NCBI GenBank assembly: GCA_903994525.1
Contig: CAJEXW010000015.1
Span: forward strand, 1-64,000
Source of the DNA: an uncultured Chlorobiaceae bacterium
Lineage (GTDB): Bacteria > Bacteroidota > Chlorobiia > Chlorobiales > Chlorobiaceae
Length of the DNA stretch: 64,000 nt
Direction of reading: 5' to 3'
The position numbers were made by a program, and so were the translations under genes. The notes beneath the pieces are model-generated. The model saw only the letters and a program-made list of their open reading frames with translations. It did not search any database and was not told where the DNA came from. Within the stretch, counting starts at the first letter, position 1. The number at the start of each line of letters is the position of its first letter. This document shows, piece by piece, positions 51,649-61,633 of the stretch.

Positions 51649-52446
51649 ATGGCAGATCATCATGATTCTTTAAAAGGAGAGCCACCCTCGAACTGCTCAA
51701 ACTGGTTTGTTGAGTGGTTCAACCACCCTCTTTACCTTGAGGTGTATAGTCACAGAAATCATGAAGAGGCAACACACTGTATTCACACAATTCTTTCACA
51801 ATCGGGACTGAAATATAAAAATCCGGCATCGCTCACCGCGCTTGATATTGCCTGTGGAGCAGGGCGCCACGCCCTTGAACTTGCAAGACTCGGCTTCAGA
51901 GTAACAGGAAACGACCTCTCACCATTTTTACTGGAAAAGGCCAGAAAAGCAGCAATGCAAAACCATCTGTCGCTCAAACTCACCTGTTGTGATATGCGAA
52001 AGATTGAAGTTGATCTTGCTTACGATCTTATCGTCCAGCTTTTTACCAGTTTCGGCTATTTTGACAGTCAGGAGGATGATCAACTGGTACTGCAAAAGGT
52101 ACACCTTGCTTTGCGACATGAGGGGTACTACATCCTGGATCTTATAAATCCATCGTACCTTATCCGAAATCTGGTTCCCCACTCTGCCCGAACAGCAGGA
52201 GCGCTTAAAATCGTCGAAGATCGGGCGATAAAGAACGACAGAATTACCAAGAATATCAGCATTGTTCCACCGCAAGGAGAAACTCTGAATTTCACAGAAT
52301 CCGTACGACTGTACAGCAAAGATGAGATAAGCGGCATGCTCCAGCGCGTGGGATTGGCCATAACAAGCATCATCGGCAACTATCGGGGAGATACCTTTGA
52401 GGAGAAAAAGTCGCCCCGAATGATGCTCTTCTGCAAAAAAATATGA
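51649..52446 (+). CDS. Class I SAM-dependent methyltransferase
   Basis: 265 residues. Motif I is ALDIACGAGRHALELARLG, then VTGNDLSPFLLEKARKAA and LTCCDMRKIEVDLAYDLIVQ. The pattern is that of a small-molecule methyltransferase. Substrate unknown; the neighbours (small protein, convergent epimerase) give no hint. Confidence 0.85.
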   Translation: MADHHDSLKGEPPSNCSNWFVEWFNHPLYLEVYSHRNHEEATHCIHTILSQSGLKYKNPASLTALDIACGAGRHALELARLGFRVTGNDLSPFLLEKARKAAMQNHLSLKLTCCDMRKIEVDLAYDLIVQLFTSFGYFDSQEDDQLVLQKVHLALRHEGYYILDLINPSYLIRNLVPHSARTAGALKIVEDRAIKNDRITKNISIVPPQGETLNFTESVRLYSKDEISGMLQRVGLAITSIIGNYRGDTFEEKKSPRMMLFCKKI

Positions 52447-52482
52447 AACGCCAATCTGCCAGCCTTCCGCTCAATACTCCAC

Positions 52483-53478
52483 TCAACGAAGCATATTCTT
52501 GTCACGATACCACTCGTAAGCCCGACGGATACTGTGTTCATGAGTTTCGTATCTCAAGTTGAGTTCGCGAGTTGCCTTGGCCGAATCAAAATAGAGAAAA
52601 TGCGAGGCCACCCGGAACATTGACATGTTGAACAGCTTGGAAATCCGGTTTTTATTCTTGTACAGATCAAGTCCGGATTTCAGTATTTTTGCGCCCCAGA
52701 AGGGAAGGGGAAAAAGAACCTTGGGCGCACCGGTAATACGTGAAATGGTATCAGCAAGCTGTTTGTAAGAGACGTTTTCACCACCAAGGATATAGCGCTC
52801 ACCAGTCTTCCCTTTCTCCATGGCGGTCATGATTGCCTCAGCAACAATTTCAACATCGACCACACAAATCCCTCCCAGCGGGTAAAAAGGAAGTCTTTTA
52901 TTATAAATATCCTTAATAATACGACCAGCATTAAAATTGATATCCCCGGCACCAAAGACAAAAGCTGGATTAACAATGACGCAATCAAGCCCTCGTTTTA
53001 TTGCGGATGCCACCTCTTTCTCCGAAAGGTGTTTCGTCCTGGCATATTCAAGACTGACAGTCTCAAAATTCCATATTACCGATTCATCAACCGGTTTTTT
53101 GTCGAAAGCAATACCTACAGCCGTTATTGAACTGACATGAATAAAACGCTTCACACCGGCCGCTATCGATGCATCAAGAATATTTCGGGTCCCATCCACA
53201 TTGATCTTGTACAACAACGCGCTCTTCTTGTCGCCCATGTAGGTAAGACCAGCCGAATGATAGACCAGATCTATACCCTGAAGCGCCGTGTCAAGAGTGT
53301 CCCGATTGGTAATGTCCCCATAGACAAGATGAAGCTTGGGCAGAATATCGGAAAGCGAGGTTAAATCTGAATTTTTTCGGACAAGAATAAAAATCTCATC
53401 TTCACCAGAAGCAAGTTTTTTTACAAGACTCGAACCAATAAAACCGGTCGCACCAGTCACAAGAATTTTTTTATTCAC
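52483..53478 (-). CDS. NAD-dependent epimerase/dehydratase (extended SDR)
   Basis: 331 residues. The Rossmann motif is ILVTGATGFIGSSLVKKL, the catalytic pair is in YARTKHLSEKEV (YxxxK), and HVSSITAVG supplies the serine. The pattern fits the dihydroflavonol-reductase/HpnA-like group acting on sugars, sterol- or hopanoid-type lipids. Substrate uncertain. It is 91 bp downstream of the BMP-lipoprotein gene on the same strand. Confidence 0.85.
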   Translation of the reverse strand: MNKKILVTGATGFIGSSLVKKLASGEDEIFILVRKNSDLTSLSDILPKLHLVYGDITNRDTLDTALQGIDLVYHSAGLTYMGDKKSALLYKINVDGTRNILDASIAAGVKRFIHVSSITAVGIAFDKKPVDESVIWNFETVSLEYARTKHLSEKEVASAIKRGLDCVIVNPAFVFGAGDINFNAGRIIKDIYNKRLPFYPLGGICVVDVEIVAEAIMTAMEKGKTGERYILGGENVSYKQLADTISRITGAPKVLFPLPFWGAKILKSGLDLYKNKNRISKLFNMSMFRVASHFLYFDSAKATRELNLRYETHEHSIRRAYEWYRDKNMLR

Positions 53479-53569
53479 CAGTATTCTACCTCAATCAATT
53501 AACAAGCGCCTACATTTTTTCCGCTCAGCAACAAAAATGCCGATCATTACCAGCATCTCCTGCTTCTGT

Positions 53570-54610
53570 TTATTGTCCAACGGCGGTCTCATTGACAACA
53601 ATTTCCCCTGCAACTATTTTGAGGCGGATAGCCTCGAGTCGCTCATGATTTTTGGTTCCGATAAGAGATGCATTTTTTTCATTATAAACGTAATCGGTGT
53701 AACGATCAGCCAAACCAAAGCGTGCCAGTCGTCCCCCTTTGAAACTTCCATCAAGGACATCTTCAACAGTTTTCAGCACGGCCTTGTCAATCGCCTTGAT
53801 CATGCTTGATAAAACAAAACCGGGAGCATCGGATTCCTGATCACGATCCGTACAAATTACGAGCGTTTTCCGCTCACGTGCGGCCTCTATAACACCAAGA
53901 CCACTTGCGCCCGCTGCTTCATAAATTATGTCCACGCCCCGGCCATACTGTCCAAGTGCAAGCTCCTTGCCCTTTATTGGATTGGCAAATGCACTGCCTG
54001 TCATACCGATGTAACCTGAAATAACTTTTATATCCGGATTAACAGAGTGTACTCCCTCGATGAAACCAGCCTCAAACTTTTTGATCACACTTGACTCCAT
54101 CCCACCTATGAAACCCACTCTCCTTGTCCTGGTTACCATACCCGCAAGAGCGCCAGCAACATATGACCCACCCTTCTCGTCAAATACTATACCCTGAAGA
54201 TTTGACGGAACAGGAGTATTGGGCTGAGCGATATAATCAACACAAGCAAATTTTTTATCAGGAAATTCAAGAGCTATACGGGTAATATCGTCACTGAAAA
54301 GAAGACCGACACCAATGACAAGATCAACATCAGGATCGGCAGCCATCTGACGCAAAGCCGACTCACGATCAGCCCCCTCTCCCTGTGGCTCTACATATGT
54401 GTACTGTATGCCATGCTTTTTTTGGGCAAGCTCAAGACCATTATATGCTGAATCATTAAAGGATTTATCCCCACGGCCTCCCACATCAAAGACAAGACCC
54501 ACATTAAGATTGCGCCTTACCGATTGTTCTCCCTCTTTTTTTTCATTTTTTCCCGAACAACCAAGAAGAAAGAAAAAACAGCACAAAACAACAGAGAGCA
54601 GATATTTCAT
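53570..54610 (-). CDS. BMP-family substrate-binding lipoprotein
   Basis: 346 residues from the ATG at 54610. The signal peptide ends in the lipobox FFLLGC. The family core is visible in LNVGLVFDVGGRGDKSFNDSAYNGLE, VIGVGLLFSDDI and FIGGMESSVIKKFEAGFIEG. Relatives bind nucleosides for ABC uptake (PnrA/BmpA). No ABC permease or ATPase is encoded beside it. The frame extends to 54634, but that start would displace the signal peptide. Confidence 0.88.
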   Translation of the reverse strand: MKYLLSVVLCCFFFLLGCSGKNEKKEGEQSVRRNLNVGLVFDVGGRGDKSFNDSAYNGLELAQKKHGIQYTYVEPQGEGADRESALRQMAADPDVDLVIGVGLLFSDDITRIALEFPDKKFACVDYIAQPNTPVPSNLQGIVFDEKGGSYVAGALAGMVTRTRRVGFIGGMESSVIKKFEAGFIEGVHSVNPDIKVISGYIGMTGSAFANPIKGKELALGQYGRGVDIIYEAAGASGLGVIEAARERKTLVICTDRDQESDAPGFVLSSMIKAIDKAVLKTVEDVLDGSFKGGRLARFGLADRYTDYVYNEKNASLIGTKNHERLEAIRLKIVAGEIVVNETAVGQ

Positions 54611-54882
54611 TAAAAAGACACCAAGAAGATTCAACCCCGTTAAAGATCGGTATATTTTGAGCAGCTAATTTATGAAAAACTCTTCCTAATTAAAAATACA
54701 AACAGAAGGTTCTGCTTGCATTATGTCTTTAATGGTTAAAAATGATAACCCTCAAAGCAGGAGAGTCAGAGGCTTGTTCATATGTAAAATTGGGATATTT
54801 CCTTATATCTTCTTATACTGCTCCTGCAGACTCTGGGAGAAAGCAAGATTCTGTGCCCAGTAGATAAATAAATTGGAATGAC

Positions 54883-55533
54883 ATGCTTTTTCAGACACCC
54901 TCATCATCGCATCTTCAGCTTCTTCGACCGTTGATAAAAATCATGCGGGTTCCCGCTCTTGTTTTTATCTGCATCACCATATTTTGCCTGCAGCTGGTTC
55001 AGCCGTCACCAGCACTCTGTAATATCCCCTTATCCACACCAGAAAGCCTTCCGGCTGTTTCTGAGTCAGCGCCTCCAAAGCAGACTTCGTTCATGCACAT
55101 GCAGGGGTTTTTCAAAAATGTTACCCAATATTTTGGGACTCGATACCGATCGGGAGGCCAGACTCCTGCAGGTTTTGACTGTTCCGGATTTGTACGCTTT
55201 ATGTACGAGAAGGTCTTTAATATTGACCTTCCCCGCTCCTCCAGGGAAATGTCAGCTTTAGGCAGTAAAGTACTCAAAGATGAACTACAACCAGGTGATC
55301 TTGTTTTTTTTCACTCAAAGAACCGTAGGATTAACCACGTAGGCATCTTTATCGGTAATGACACATTTATTCACTCCTCTCTTACAAAGGGAATAACTGA
55401 AGATCAACTCAAATACAACTATTACGAGAAACGGTTTGCAGGTGCCGTGAGGTTGCTTGAGCTACCTCGATCACAGCTCCCTGCCCCAACAGCTCCCCAA
55501 GAGGTATCACGGGAACAGACCAAACCTTCATGA
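54883..55533 (+). CDS. NlpC/P60 cell-wall peptidase
   Basis: 216 residues. An N-terminal hydrophobic segment (residues 24-40, after MR) exports the protein. The NlpC/P60 domain has the catalytic cysteine in PAGFDCSGFVRFMYEK (Cys100), the histidine in RRINHVGIFIG (His152) and the third residue in TFIHSS (His164). It should cut gamma-D-glutamyl links in peptidoglycan peptides. The true start may be the ATG at 54943 (MRVPALVFICI). Confidence 0.9.
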   Translation: MLFQTPSSSHLQLLRPLIKIMRVPALVFICITIFCLQLVQPSPALCNIPLSTPESLPAVSESAPPKQTSFMHMQGFFKNVTQYFGTRYRSGGQTPAGFDCSGFVRFMYEKVFNIDLPRSSREMSALGSKVLKDELQPGDLVFFHSKNRRINHVGIFIGNDTFIHSSLTKGITEDQLKYNYYEKRFAGAVRLLELPRSQLPAPTAPQEVSREQTKPS

Positions 55534-55595
55534 CGACCTCTTTCCGCTTCACGAGAGATTGACTTTTCTCTATGAAAGCGTTTGAAAACGCAGGG

Positions 55596-57635
55596 TTACG
55601 ACGCAGGAGTGAACATTTTCAGCACAGCACCAAGAAGTGTATTGATCGAGAAGGGTTTTCGGATAAAACCAACGACTCTGTCACTTTCAGGATCTACCGG
55701 TATAATGTCGGGTGTGTAGCCTGACATGAAGAGCGTTTTAAGGGTTGGTCTTGTTGTGTTGAGCTTTTTCGAGAGGTCGCAGCCATTCATCTCGGGCAAA
55801 ACCACATCGGTCAAGAGTAGATGAATGATGCCCTTGTGGTTACTGGCAACATGGAGCGCATCACCAGGAGTCGTCGCCGAAAGCACATTATAACCATTAT
55901 TTTCAAGCATCAGCTTACAGATTGTGAGGATATCTGGTTCGTCCTCAACAAGCAAGATCGTCTCTTTACCCTGATGAACTGATGCTACAGGCTCCGCTTC
56001 TTCATGCACCTCTGAATCTGCATACCCTGGATGCCTTGGCAGCCAGATTTTAAAGATTGTACCATTCCCTTTTTCACTTTGGCATTCAACAAAAGCGTTG
56101 TTTTGTTTCACAATACCATAAATCGTTGAAAGCCCCAGGCCAGTTCCTTTGCCTGCCTGCTTCGTGGTAAAAAAGGGTTCAAAAATATGGGGGAAATCCT
56201 TTTTTTCGATCCCGCAGCCATCATCGGTTACAACAAGCATCACATAGTCGCCGGGTTCCTTGCACGGGTGACCCGTAGTACATTCTGCTTGATCAATATG
56301 AATAAGACGAGTTTCAATAGTTATTCTGCCCGAACCGGTTATGGCATCTCGGGAATTAACACAGATGTTACCAAGAATCAACTCAATTTGAGTCGGATCA
56401 ACCTTTACAAAAGTACTGTGGCTCTCTGGAATCCAAACAAGCGAGATATTTTCCCCAATCAAGCGTCTGAGAATCGAGAGCATCTTTTCAACAATCAGAT
56501 TCAATTCAAGAACAACAGGCATAACTGTCTGCTTGCGTGAAAAAGCAAGAAGCTGGGTGGTTAATCCTGAAGAGTGTTCGGTCGCTTTAAGAATAGCAAG
56601 CAAATTTTTTCTCAAAGGCTCATCAGCAACCGTTCTCTTCAGAGCCATCTCGACATTACCCAGAATGACTCCCAACATGTTGTTGAAATCATGAGCAATA
56701 CCTCCGGCAAGTTGCCCAACCAACTCCATCTTTTGTGCCTGCAGCAACTCTTCCTGCATCTGCTGCTCAGAAAGTTCAGCAAACTTGCGGGCAACAATAT
56801 CCCCCGCAATATTACTGAGGGCAGCAACCATCTTTGAGTCGTCATCATCATAATCGTAGGGCTTCTCTGCGACACAAAAGATCCCTACAACCCTGCTTCC
56901 CCGCATGAATGGAAGAGCATGAGTTCGCTTTATTCCCTGAAAAGCCAGGGAACCATGAGCCGCTTTTTCACTGTTCATTGTTGACTCGCCTTCTTTTACC
57001 ACACCGGCACAGAGCTCGGTTTCATAGAGCAGAAGTTCACTGACCATCTCATCCGATTGTTGCCTCTTGCTCTGCATTCTGGTTGAAAAAAAACGAAATG
57101 AATGCTTTGCGTGATCATCAGCAAAAAAATGGCAAAACCCCATCAAACTTCCAGTCTGGCGCTCTGCTTCGTCAAGCGCTGCCTGCAATAACGTTTCAAT
57201 AGAATGGGTTTCGACCATACTGAGAAGACGTTGTCGAAATTCGGCAATTACTTCAAATCGCTTTCTTTCAGTAATGTCGATGCCAATAGCAACAAGAAAC
57301 TGATTCCCGTCCATCAAGACTCGCCGCGCAGTAATCATCCTCCACTGAAATTTCGGTCCCCCCATGAGAAAAACTCTTGCCTCTATGGTTTTCTCAATCC
57401 CTAACTCAAGAATGTTCCGCATCGATTGTACCGCAAAGGCTTTATCATCGGGATGAAACACCTCCATCCCATCGGTGTAAAGCATCTTGTTTTCTGGTTT
57501 CCCAATAATATGATCACGAAAAAAATCGTTCCAACATACCATTCGCCCATTGGCATCACTGATTGAAAAAGAGCCGGGAATACTCTCAATAATGGCCTTG
57601 CCAAAAACCCGTTCATATTCCACTTTTCTTTTCAT
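55596..57635 (-). CDS. Hybrid sensor histidine kinase with PAS, GAF and receiver domains
   Basis: 679 residues, cytoplasmic since no membrane helix is seen. Order: PAS (about 10-125, SIPGSFSISDANGRMVCWND), GAF (about 140-285, GFCHFFADDHAKHSF to GIFCVAEKPYDYDD), HisKA with the phosphorylated histidine in AGGIAHDFNNMLGVILGNVE, HATPase (DDGCGIEKKDFPHIFEPFF, GKGTGLGLST) and a C-terminal receiver (ILLVEDEPD, phospho-aspartate in LLTDVVLPEMNG, IRKPFS). The HDFNN type often passes phosphate internally. No separate response regulator lies beside it. Confidence 0.93.
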   Translation of the reverse strand: MKRKVEYERVFGKAIIESIPGSFSISDANGRMVCWNDFFRDHIIGKPENKMLYTDGMEVFHPDDKAFAVQSMRNILELGIEKTIEARVFLMGGPKFQWRMITARRVLMDGNQFLVAIGIDITERKRFEVIAEFRQRLLSMVETHSIETLLQAALDEAERQTGSLMGFCHFFADDHAKHSFRFFSTRMQSKRQQSDEMVSELLLYETELCAGVVKEGESTMNSEKAAHGSLAFQGIKRTHALPFMRGSRVVGIFCVAEKPYDYDDDDSKMVAALSNIAGDIVARKFAELSEQQMQEELLQAQKMELVGQLAGGIAHDFNNMLGVILGNVEMALKRTVADEPLRKNLLAILKATEHSSGLTTQLLAFSRKQTVMPVVLELNLIVEKMLSILRRLIGENISLVWIPESHSTFVKVDPTQIELILGNICVNSRDAITGSGRITIETRLIHIDQAECTTGHPCKEPGDYVMLVVTDDGCGIEKKDFPHIFEPFFTTKQAGKGTGLGLSTIYGIVKQNNAFVECQSEKGNGTIFKIWLPRHPGYADSEVHEEAEPVASVHQGKETILLVEDEPDILTICKLMLENNGYNVLSATTPGDALHVASNHKGIIHLLLTDVVLPEMNGCDLSKKLNTTRPTLKTLFMSGYTPDIIPVDPESDRVVGFIRKPFSINTLLGAVLKMFTPAS

Positions 57636-57942
57636 ATGAGGCTATGAAAATTCTACGTTGAAGATGGCTTTCCTAAACTGGTGATGGAAAAAGCGTATCA
57701 ATAAATGCGAAAAACTAATTCACGCAAACAACGGGATTAAAAACCCATCGAAAGAAATATAAAGAGAAAATAAGTCAAAACAACAGTATTCTCTCTAAAT
57801 CACAAGAGTATAAAGGCAAAAATGATCAATCTGAACAATTGGACACACAAAATATGAGACATTTTCAGAGACGATTTGTACATTCTGCTCCTCTATATGG
57901 AAACGCATTACAAGTTAAGTCAGGAACCGGAAGCAACACCCA
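57636..57942. other. Intergenic region, nothing recognised
   Basis: 307 bp of AT-rich sequence between two divergent genes. No hairpin, repeat or short coding frame was found that can be supported; it presumably holds the two promoters. Confidence 0.4.
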
Positions 57943-58566
57943 GTGCTTGAGAGCATTCAATCTCCAATTGTCTGTATGAAATTTTTGTTTACAAGGGCCC
58001 TGGTTTTTCTTTTTTGGGTAAGTGTCACAGTTTCTCTCTGTTTTGTAAGTCTCGGCTTATTCGTTTCTCAACACGCCGAGACTCCAAAAAAATCTGATGT
58101 CATTATTGTTCTGGGAGGTGATAATGGTCTTCGAGTCCAGAAAGGAGCTGAGCTGTACAAGGCAGGTTATGCGAATCACATCATTCTGACAGGAATCGAT
58201 GAGCGATTTTACCGCCCGGATCACCCAAACTGGCGCGAACGCCGCATGACAAAACTTGGAGTTCCAAGAGAGGCCATAAAGGTTGATACAAAGTCCAGAA
58301 CAACTTGGGAAGAGGCGGTTAATACATCAAACACAATGGAGACAAAGGGATGGAAAAGTGCTATTATCGTCAGCGATCCCCCGCACCTGCTCCGTCTTCA
58401 CCAGACGTGGAGCAGGGCGTTTGAAGGATCGTCAAAGAAGTTTATTCTGGTGCCAACCAAACCTGTGTGGTGGCGGCAGATTCTCTGGTGGAAAAATGAG
58501 AAAAGTTATCTGTTCGTCATGAACGAAATCAAAAAAAACCTCTTTTACGTCGTCGTACATTACTGA
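57943..58566 (+). CDS. YdcF/DUF218-family protein
   Basis: 207 residues. A membrane helix (LFTRALVFLFWVSVTVSLC, about 14-35) precedes the DUF218 domain: SDVIIVLGGDNGLRVQKGAEL, YANHIILTG, TKSRTTWEEAVNTSN and AIIVSDPPHLLRLHQTW. SanA-like members influence the envelope. The ATG at 57976 (MKFLFTRAL) may be the true start. It ends 2 bp from the convergent hcp stop. Confidence 0.85.
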   Translation: MLESIQSPIVCMKFLFTRALVFLFWVSVTVSLCFVSLGLFVSQHAETPKKSDVIIVLGGDNGLRVQKGAELYKAGYANHIILTGIDERFYRPDHPNWRERRMTKLGVPREAIKVDTKSRTTWEEAVNTSNTMETKGWKSAIIVSDPPHLLRLHQTWSRAFEGSSKKFILVPTKPVWWRQILWWKNEKSYLFVMNEIKKNLFYVVVHY

Positions 58567-58568
58567 CT

Positions 58569-60197
58569 TTACACGCCAGCCATCATAGCGTCAATATCAG
58601 CATTCACCGCACCAATTGGCTTGATACCAAACGCATCAACCAGCACAGCCGCAACATTGGGTGTCAGGAACTCAGGAAGTGTTGGGCCGAGGCGAATGCC
58701 TTTGACTCCAAGAGAGAGCAAGGCAAGTAGCACCGTCACCGCCTTCTGCTCATACCAGGCAATGTCGTAAGAGATTGGTAGATCATTGATATCCTCAAGG
58801 GCAAAAACCTCTTTGAGTTTCAGCGCAATGACGGCAAGCGAGTAGGAGTCGTTGCACTGACCGGCATCAAGCACACGGGGAATACCGCCGATATCACCCA
58901 ATGCAAGTTTGTTATAGCGGTACTTTGCACAACCTGCTGTCAGAATAATGGTATCCTTCGGTAAAGCCGCTGCAACGTCGGTATAGTAACGGCGTGACGC
59001 ATGTCGGCCATCACAGCCTGCCATGACGATAAAGCGCTTTACCGCTCCTGATTTGACCGCTTCGACCACCTTGTCGGCAAGCGCAAGCACCTGGTTGTGG
59101 GCAAACCCGCCAACAATCTGGCCATTTTCAAGCTCTTTGGGGGGCTGACATGCTTTGGCAAGCTCAATAAGCGACGAAAAGTCTTTCTGACCACCCTCCG
59201 ATCTGGCTGAAATATGTTTGAGCCCCGGATATCCAGCCATTCCCGTGGTAAACATCCGGTGACGGTATGCCTCACGAACTGGCACAATGCAGTTCGTTGT
59301 CATAAGAATCGGACCATTGAATGAGTCAAACTCCTTGTCCTGTGACCACCAGGAACCACCATAATTACCCACAAAGTGAGCATATTTTTTGAAGGCGGGA
59401 TAGTAATGCGCGGGCAGCATTTCGCAGTGGGTATAGACATCAACACCACTCCCCTCTGTCTGTTTCAACAGATCCTCCAGGTCTCGGAGGTCATGTCCCG
59501 AAATCAGGATACCAGGGTTTGTTCCGACTCCTGTTTTCACAATGGTAATCTCGGGATGTCCGTAGGTTTCAGTATTTGCCTTGTCGAGCAGCGCCATTGC
59601 CTTTACAGCAACAGAACCTGTCTCAAGCGTAAGGGCTGTCAGTTCATCACCCGAAAGATCTTTGGTCAAGGCGGCAAGTCCCTTGATATAAAACGCATAG
59701 ATAGCATCATCGTGGTAGCCAAGCACTGCCGCATGATCGGTATAGGCGGCAAGTCCCTTAAGACCATACAGTATAAGGCTTTTTAATGAACGAAGATCTT
59801 CGTTTTCAGCAAGGCTTTCAAGGCCGACTGAAAGTGCTTTGAAGAGAAAATCCTCTTTTTTGCTGCCACTCCACTCCGCCGCATCATGAGCTGGCTTGAC
59901 AACAAGCTTGCTCTTCAACTCATCGCGAAGTGCCAATGTTTTCAATATTTGCACTACAATCGCATCTTCATCAAAGTTAGTATTGGTAACCGTGACAAAA
60001 AGTGACTCGCTGATAAGCTGTCCAACTCTCCTTGCAACGGTTTCCGAAAGTTGCTCAGCCACAAGCGCAACCCCCTCTGTTGCATAAACAAGCACATCCT
60101 GCAGTTTGGCCGTCAATTCATCTTTTCCACACACACCCCTCGCTCTGCATCCAGTAGCATAAATGCTTTCCTGACATTGGTTACAAGACATTCCCAT
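58569..60197 (-). CDS. hcp: Hybrid cluster protein (hydroxylamine/NO reductase)
   Basis: 542 residues, class I type. Contains the N-terminal cysteines C5-x2-C8-x8-C17-x5-C23 (in [19 protein letters not shown]) that bind a [4Fe-4S] cluster. Ligands for the hybrid Fe-S-O cluster are recognisable in [51 protein letters not shown], and [14 protein letters not shown]. Protects against nitrosative stress by reducing NO or hydroxylamine. Last gene of the rrf2-ferredoxin-TPR-hcp operon; 15 bp after the TPR gene. Confidence 0.96.
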   Translation of the reverse strand: MGMSCNQCQESIYATGCRARGVCGKDELTAKLQDVLVYATEGVALVAEQLSETVARRVGQLISESLFVTVTNTNFDEDAIVVQILKTLALRDELKSKLVVKPAHDAAEWSGSKKEDFLFKALSVGLESLAENEDLRSLKSLILYGLKGLAAYTDHAAVLGYHDDAIYAFYIKGLAALTKDLSGDELTALTLETGSVAVKAMALLDKANTETYGHPEITIVKTGVGTNPGILISGHDLRDLEDLLKQTEGSGVDVYTHCEMLPAHYYPAFKKYAHFVGNYGGSWWSQDKEFDSFNGPILMTTNCIVPVREAYRHRMFTTGMAGYPGLKHISARSEGGQKDFSSLIELAKACQPPKELENGQIVGGFAHNQVLALADKVVEAVKSGAVKRFIVMAGCDGRHASRRYYTDVAAALPKDTIILTAGCAKYRYNKLALGDIGGIPRVLDAGQCNDSYSLAVIALKLKEVFALEDINDLPISYDIAWYEQKAVTVLLALLSLGVKGIRLGPTLPEFLTPNVAAVLVDAFGIKPIGAVNADIDAMMAGV

Positions 60198-60212
60198 CGG
60201 TTCTATCCTCCA

Positions 60213-60635
60213 TTATTTTTTATTGTTTTTGCTAGTCGGCGACAGCAGAAGCGCCATACGTCTATCGTCCAATGCGCCACCACTGTCACCTTGTTTTTCT
60301 CTCTGTAAAGCCCTGTTCAGGTATGCCGAGCGTAACATCCACAGGTTCTTCGGCTTGCGTGCAATAATCTCACTGAAATCCTCAAGAGCACCTTCCAAAT
60401 CACCTGTTTCGACTCTGGCCATACCACGATTACCATAGGCATTGACCGCTTCACGAAAACGAAGACCCAGCCTCAACGCCATATCGTAATCACTGACGGC
60501 CCCTTCATAATCGCCACAACTTGCCCGGTCGTTCCCCCTGTTGTACCAGGCATCTGCATTATCGGGATGATCCACCAGAATCCGGCTTATCTCCCTGGCC
60601 GTCCCCCGGTATCCCCCCATAGCATCCTTCAACAT
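60213..60635 (-). CDS. TPR-repeat protein
   Basis: About 140 residues from the ATG at 60635, which follows an excellent ribosome binding site (GGAGGGGAGAGG). Three TPR-like units are visible: NADAWYNRGNDRASCGDYEG and AVSDYDMALRLG, AYGNRGMARVETGDLEGAL, and AYLNRALQREKQGDSGGAL. A longer open frame upstream to 60701 is translated from the heptamer repeats and is rejected. Sits between the ferredoxin gene and hcp; it may organise that complex, as an inference. Confidence 0.8.
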   Translation of the reverse strand: MLKDAMGGYRGTAREISRILVDHPDNADAWYNRGNDRASCGDYEGAVSDYDMALRLGLRFREAVNAYGNRGMARVETGDLEGALEDFSEIIARKPKNLWMLRSAYLNRALQREKQGDSGGALDDRRMALLLSPTSKNNKK

Positions 60636-60649
60636 ATCCTCTCCCCTCC

Positions 60650-60699
60650 ATTGTCCATTTATCAATTGTCCATTGTCCATTGTCCATTGTCCATTGTCC
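60650..60699. repeat. Heptamer tandem repeat (ATTGTCC)
   Basis: Five perfect ATTGTCC copies run at 60665-60699, and a sixth copy at 60650-60656 is separated by 8 bp. They fill the gap between the TPR and ferredoxin genes. Heptamer arrays of this kind occur as dispersed repeats in many bacterial genomes; copy number is likely to vary. Confidence 0.9.
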
Positions 60700-60704
60700 A
60701 TTAC

Positions 60705-61580
60705 CTACACCCACTCTTCGGATACAATCGTCCCCTGCAGGCTGACAATAACTTTTTTTACCGGGACTTTGCGGCCAGCTTTACGAAGCGCATCCGCAAC
60801 AATTGAGAGCAACCCGCCACAACAGGGCACCTCCATAATCGCCACCGTGATGGTATTGAGGTGTCCCGTATCAATCATTGCTGCAAGCTTCTCCACATAA
60901 ATCTCCATATTTGCATCAAGCTTGGGGCAGGCAATAGCCAGGCTTTTGCCCTGCATGAAGGAGTCGTGAAAGTCACCGACAGCAAAGGCGGTGCAATCTG
61001 CGGCGAATAAAAGATCTGAACCCTTGTAATAAGGAGCCTGAGGCGAAACGAGATGAAGCTGAATTGGCCACTGCCGAAGGGCGCTTGGGGCACCTGCGGA
61101 TGATGCGGCTGGCTCACTGTTCTTGGCACTGAAATCCATCATCCTGCTTCCGGGACACCCTCCTTCATGATGATGATGCCCTGCATGAGCATGGTCAGCA
61201 ACCGTTTTTGGCACAGCAACATGTTGACGCGGACTGGCAAGACCATGCTCCTCAAGGTACTCTTGTGCCTGCTGTAAAAAATCATCCTGCCCATGATCAG
61301 CAAGATGGCGCAAATGGGCGGCAATAACATTGGCACCCCCAGGCACAATACTTTCGTGCATCACCCTCTTTTCATCGTAGGGCTCAGCCTCTCGGCTCTC
61401 GATCTTCATGGCTCCGGTCGGACAATGGCCAAGACAGGCACCAAGACCATCACAAAAGAGATCGCTGATCAAGCGGGCCTTTCCGTCAATAACCTGCAGC
61501 GCTCCCTCAGGACAACCTGGAATACAATTCCCACAGCCCGTACATCTGCTCTCATCTATCGTAATAATCTCTCGTTCCAT
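60705..61580 (-). CDS. Two-[4Fe-4S] ferredoxin protein of the hcp operon
   Basis: 291 residues. The N-terminal 60 residues hold two [4Fe-4S] motifs: CTGCGNCIPGCPEGAL and a second with CDGLGACLGHCPTGA. A histidine-rich spacer (ADHAHAGHHHHEGG) follows, then a C-terminal thioredoxin-like half with ADCTAFAVGDFHDSF, IACPKLD and VPCCGGLLSIV, where cysteines may carry metal. Such proteins accompany hcp in anaerobes and are candidates for electron transfer to Hcp, by inference. It follows rrf2 by 53 bp. Confidence 0.85.
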   Translation of the reverse strand: MEREIITIDESRCTGCGNCIPGCPEGALQVIDGKARLISDLFCDGLGACLGHCPTGAMKIESREAEPYDEKRVMHESIVPGGANVIAAHLRHLADHGQDDFLQQAQEYLEEHGLASPRQHVAVPKTVADHAHAGHHHHEGGCPGSRMMDFSAKNSEPAASSAGAPSALRQWPIQLHLVSPQAPYYKGSDLLFAADCTAFAVGDFHDSFMQGKSLAIACPKLDANMEIYVEKLAAMIDTGHLNTITVAIMEVPCCGGLLSIVADALRKAGRKVPVKKVIVSLQGTIVSEEWV

Positions 61581-61633
61581 CGCTCAATTACCCCTTTTTA
61601 GTATAGTAGATTAAGGATTTGCTCCATTCCAAC

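Noticed and set aside
60636-60701. Upstream extension of the TPR protein (MDNGQWTMDNGQ...)
   Set aside because: It is the translation of the heptamer repeat; the ATG at 60635 has an excellent ribosome binding site.
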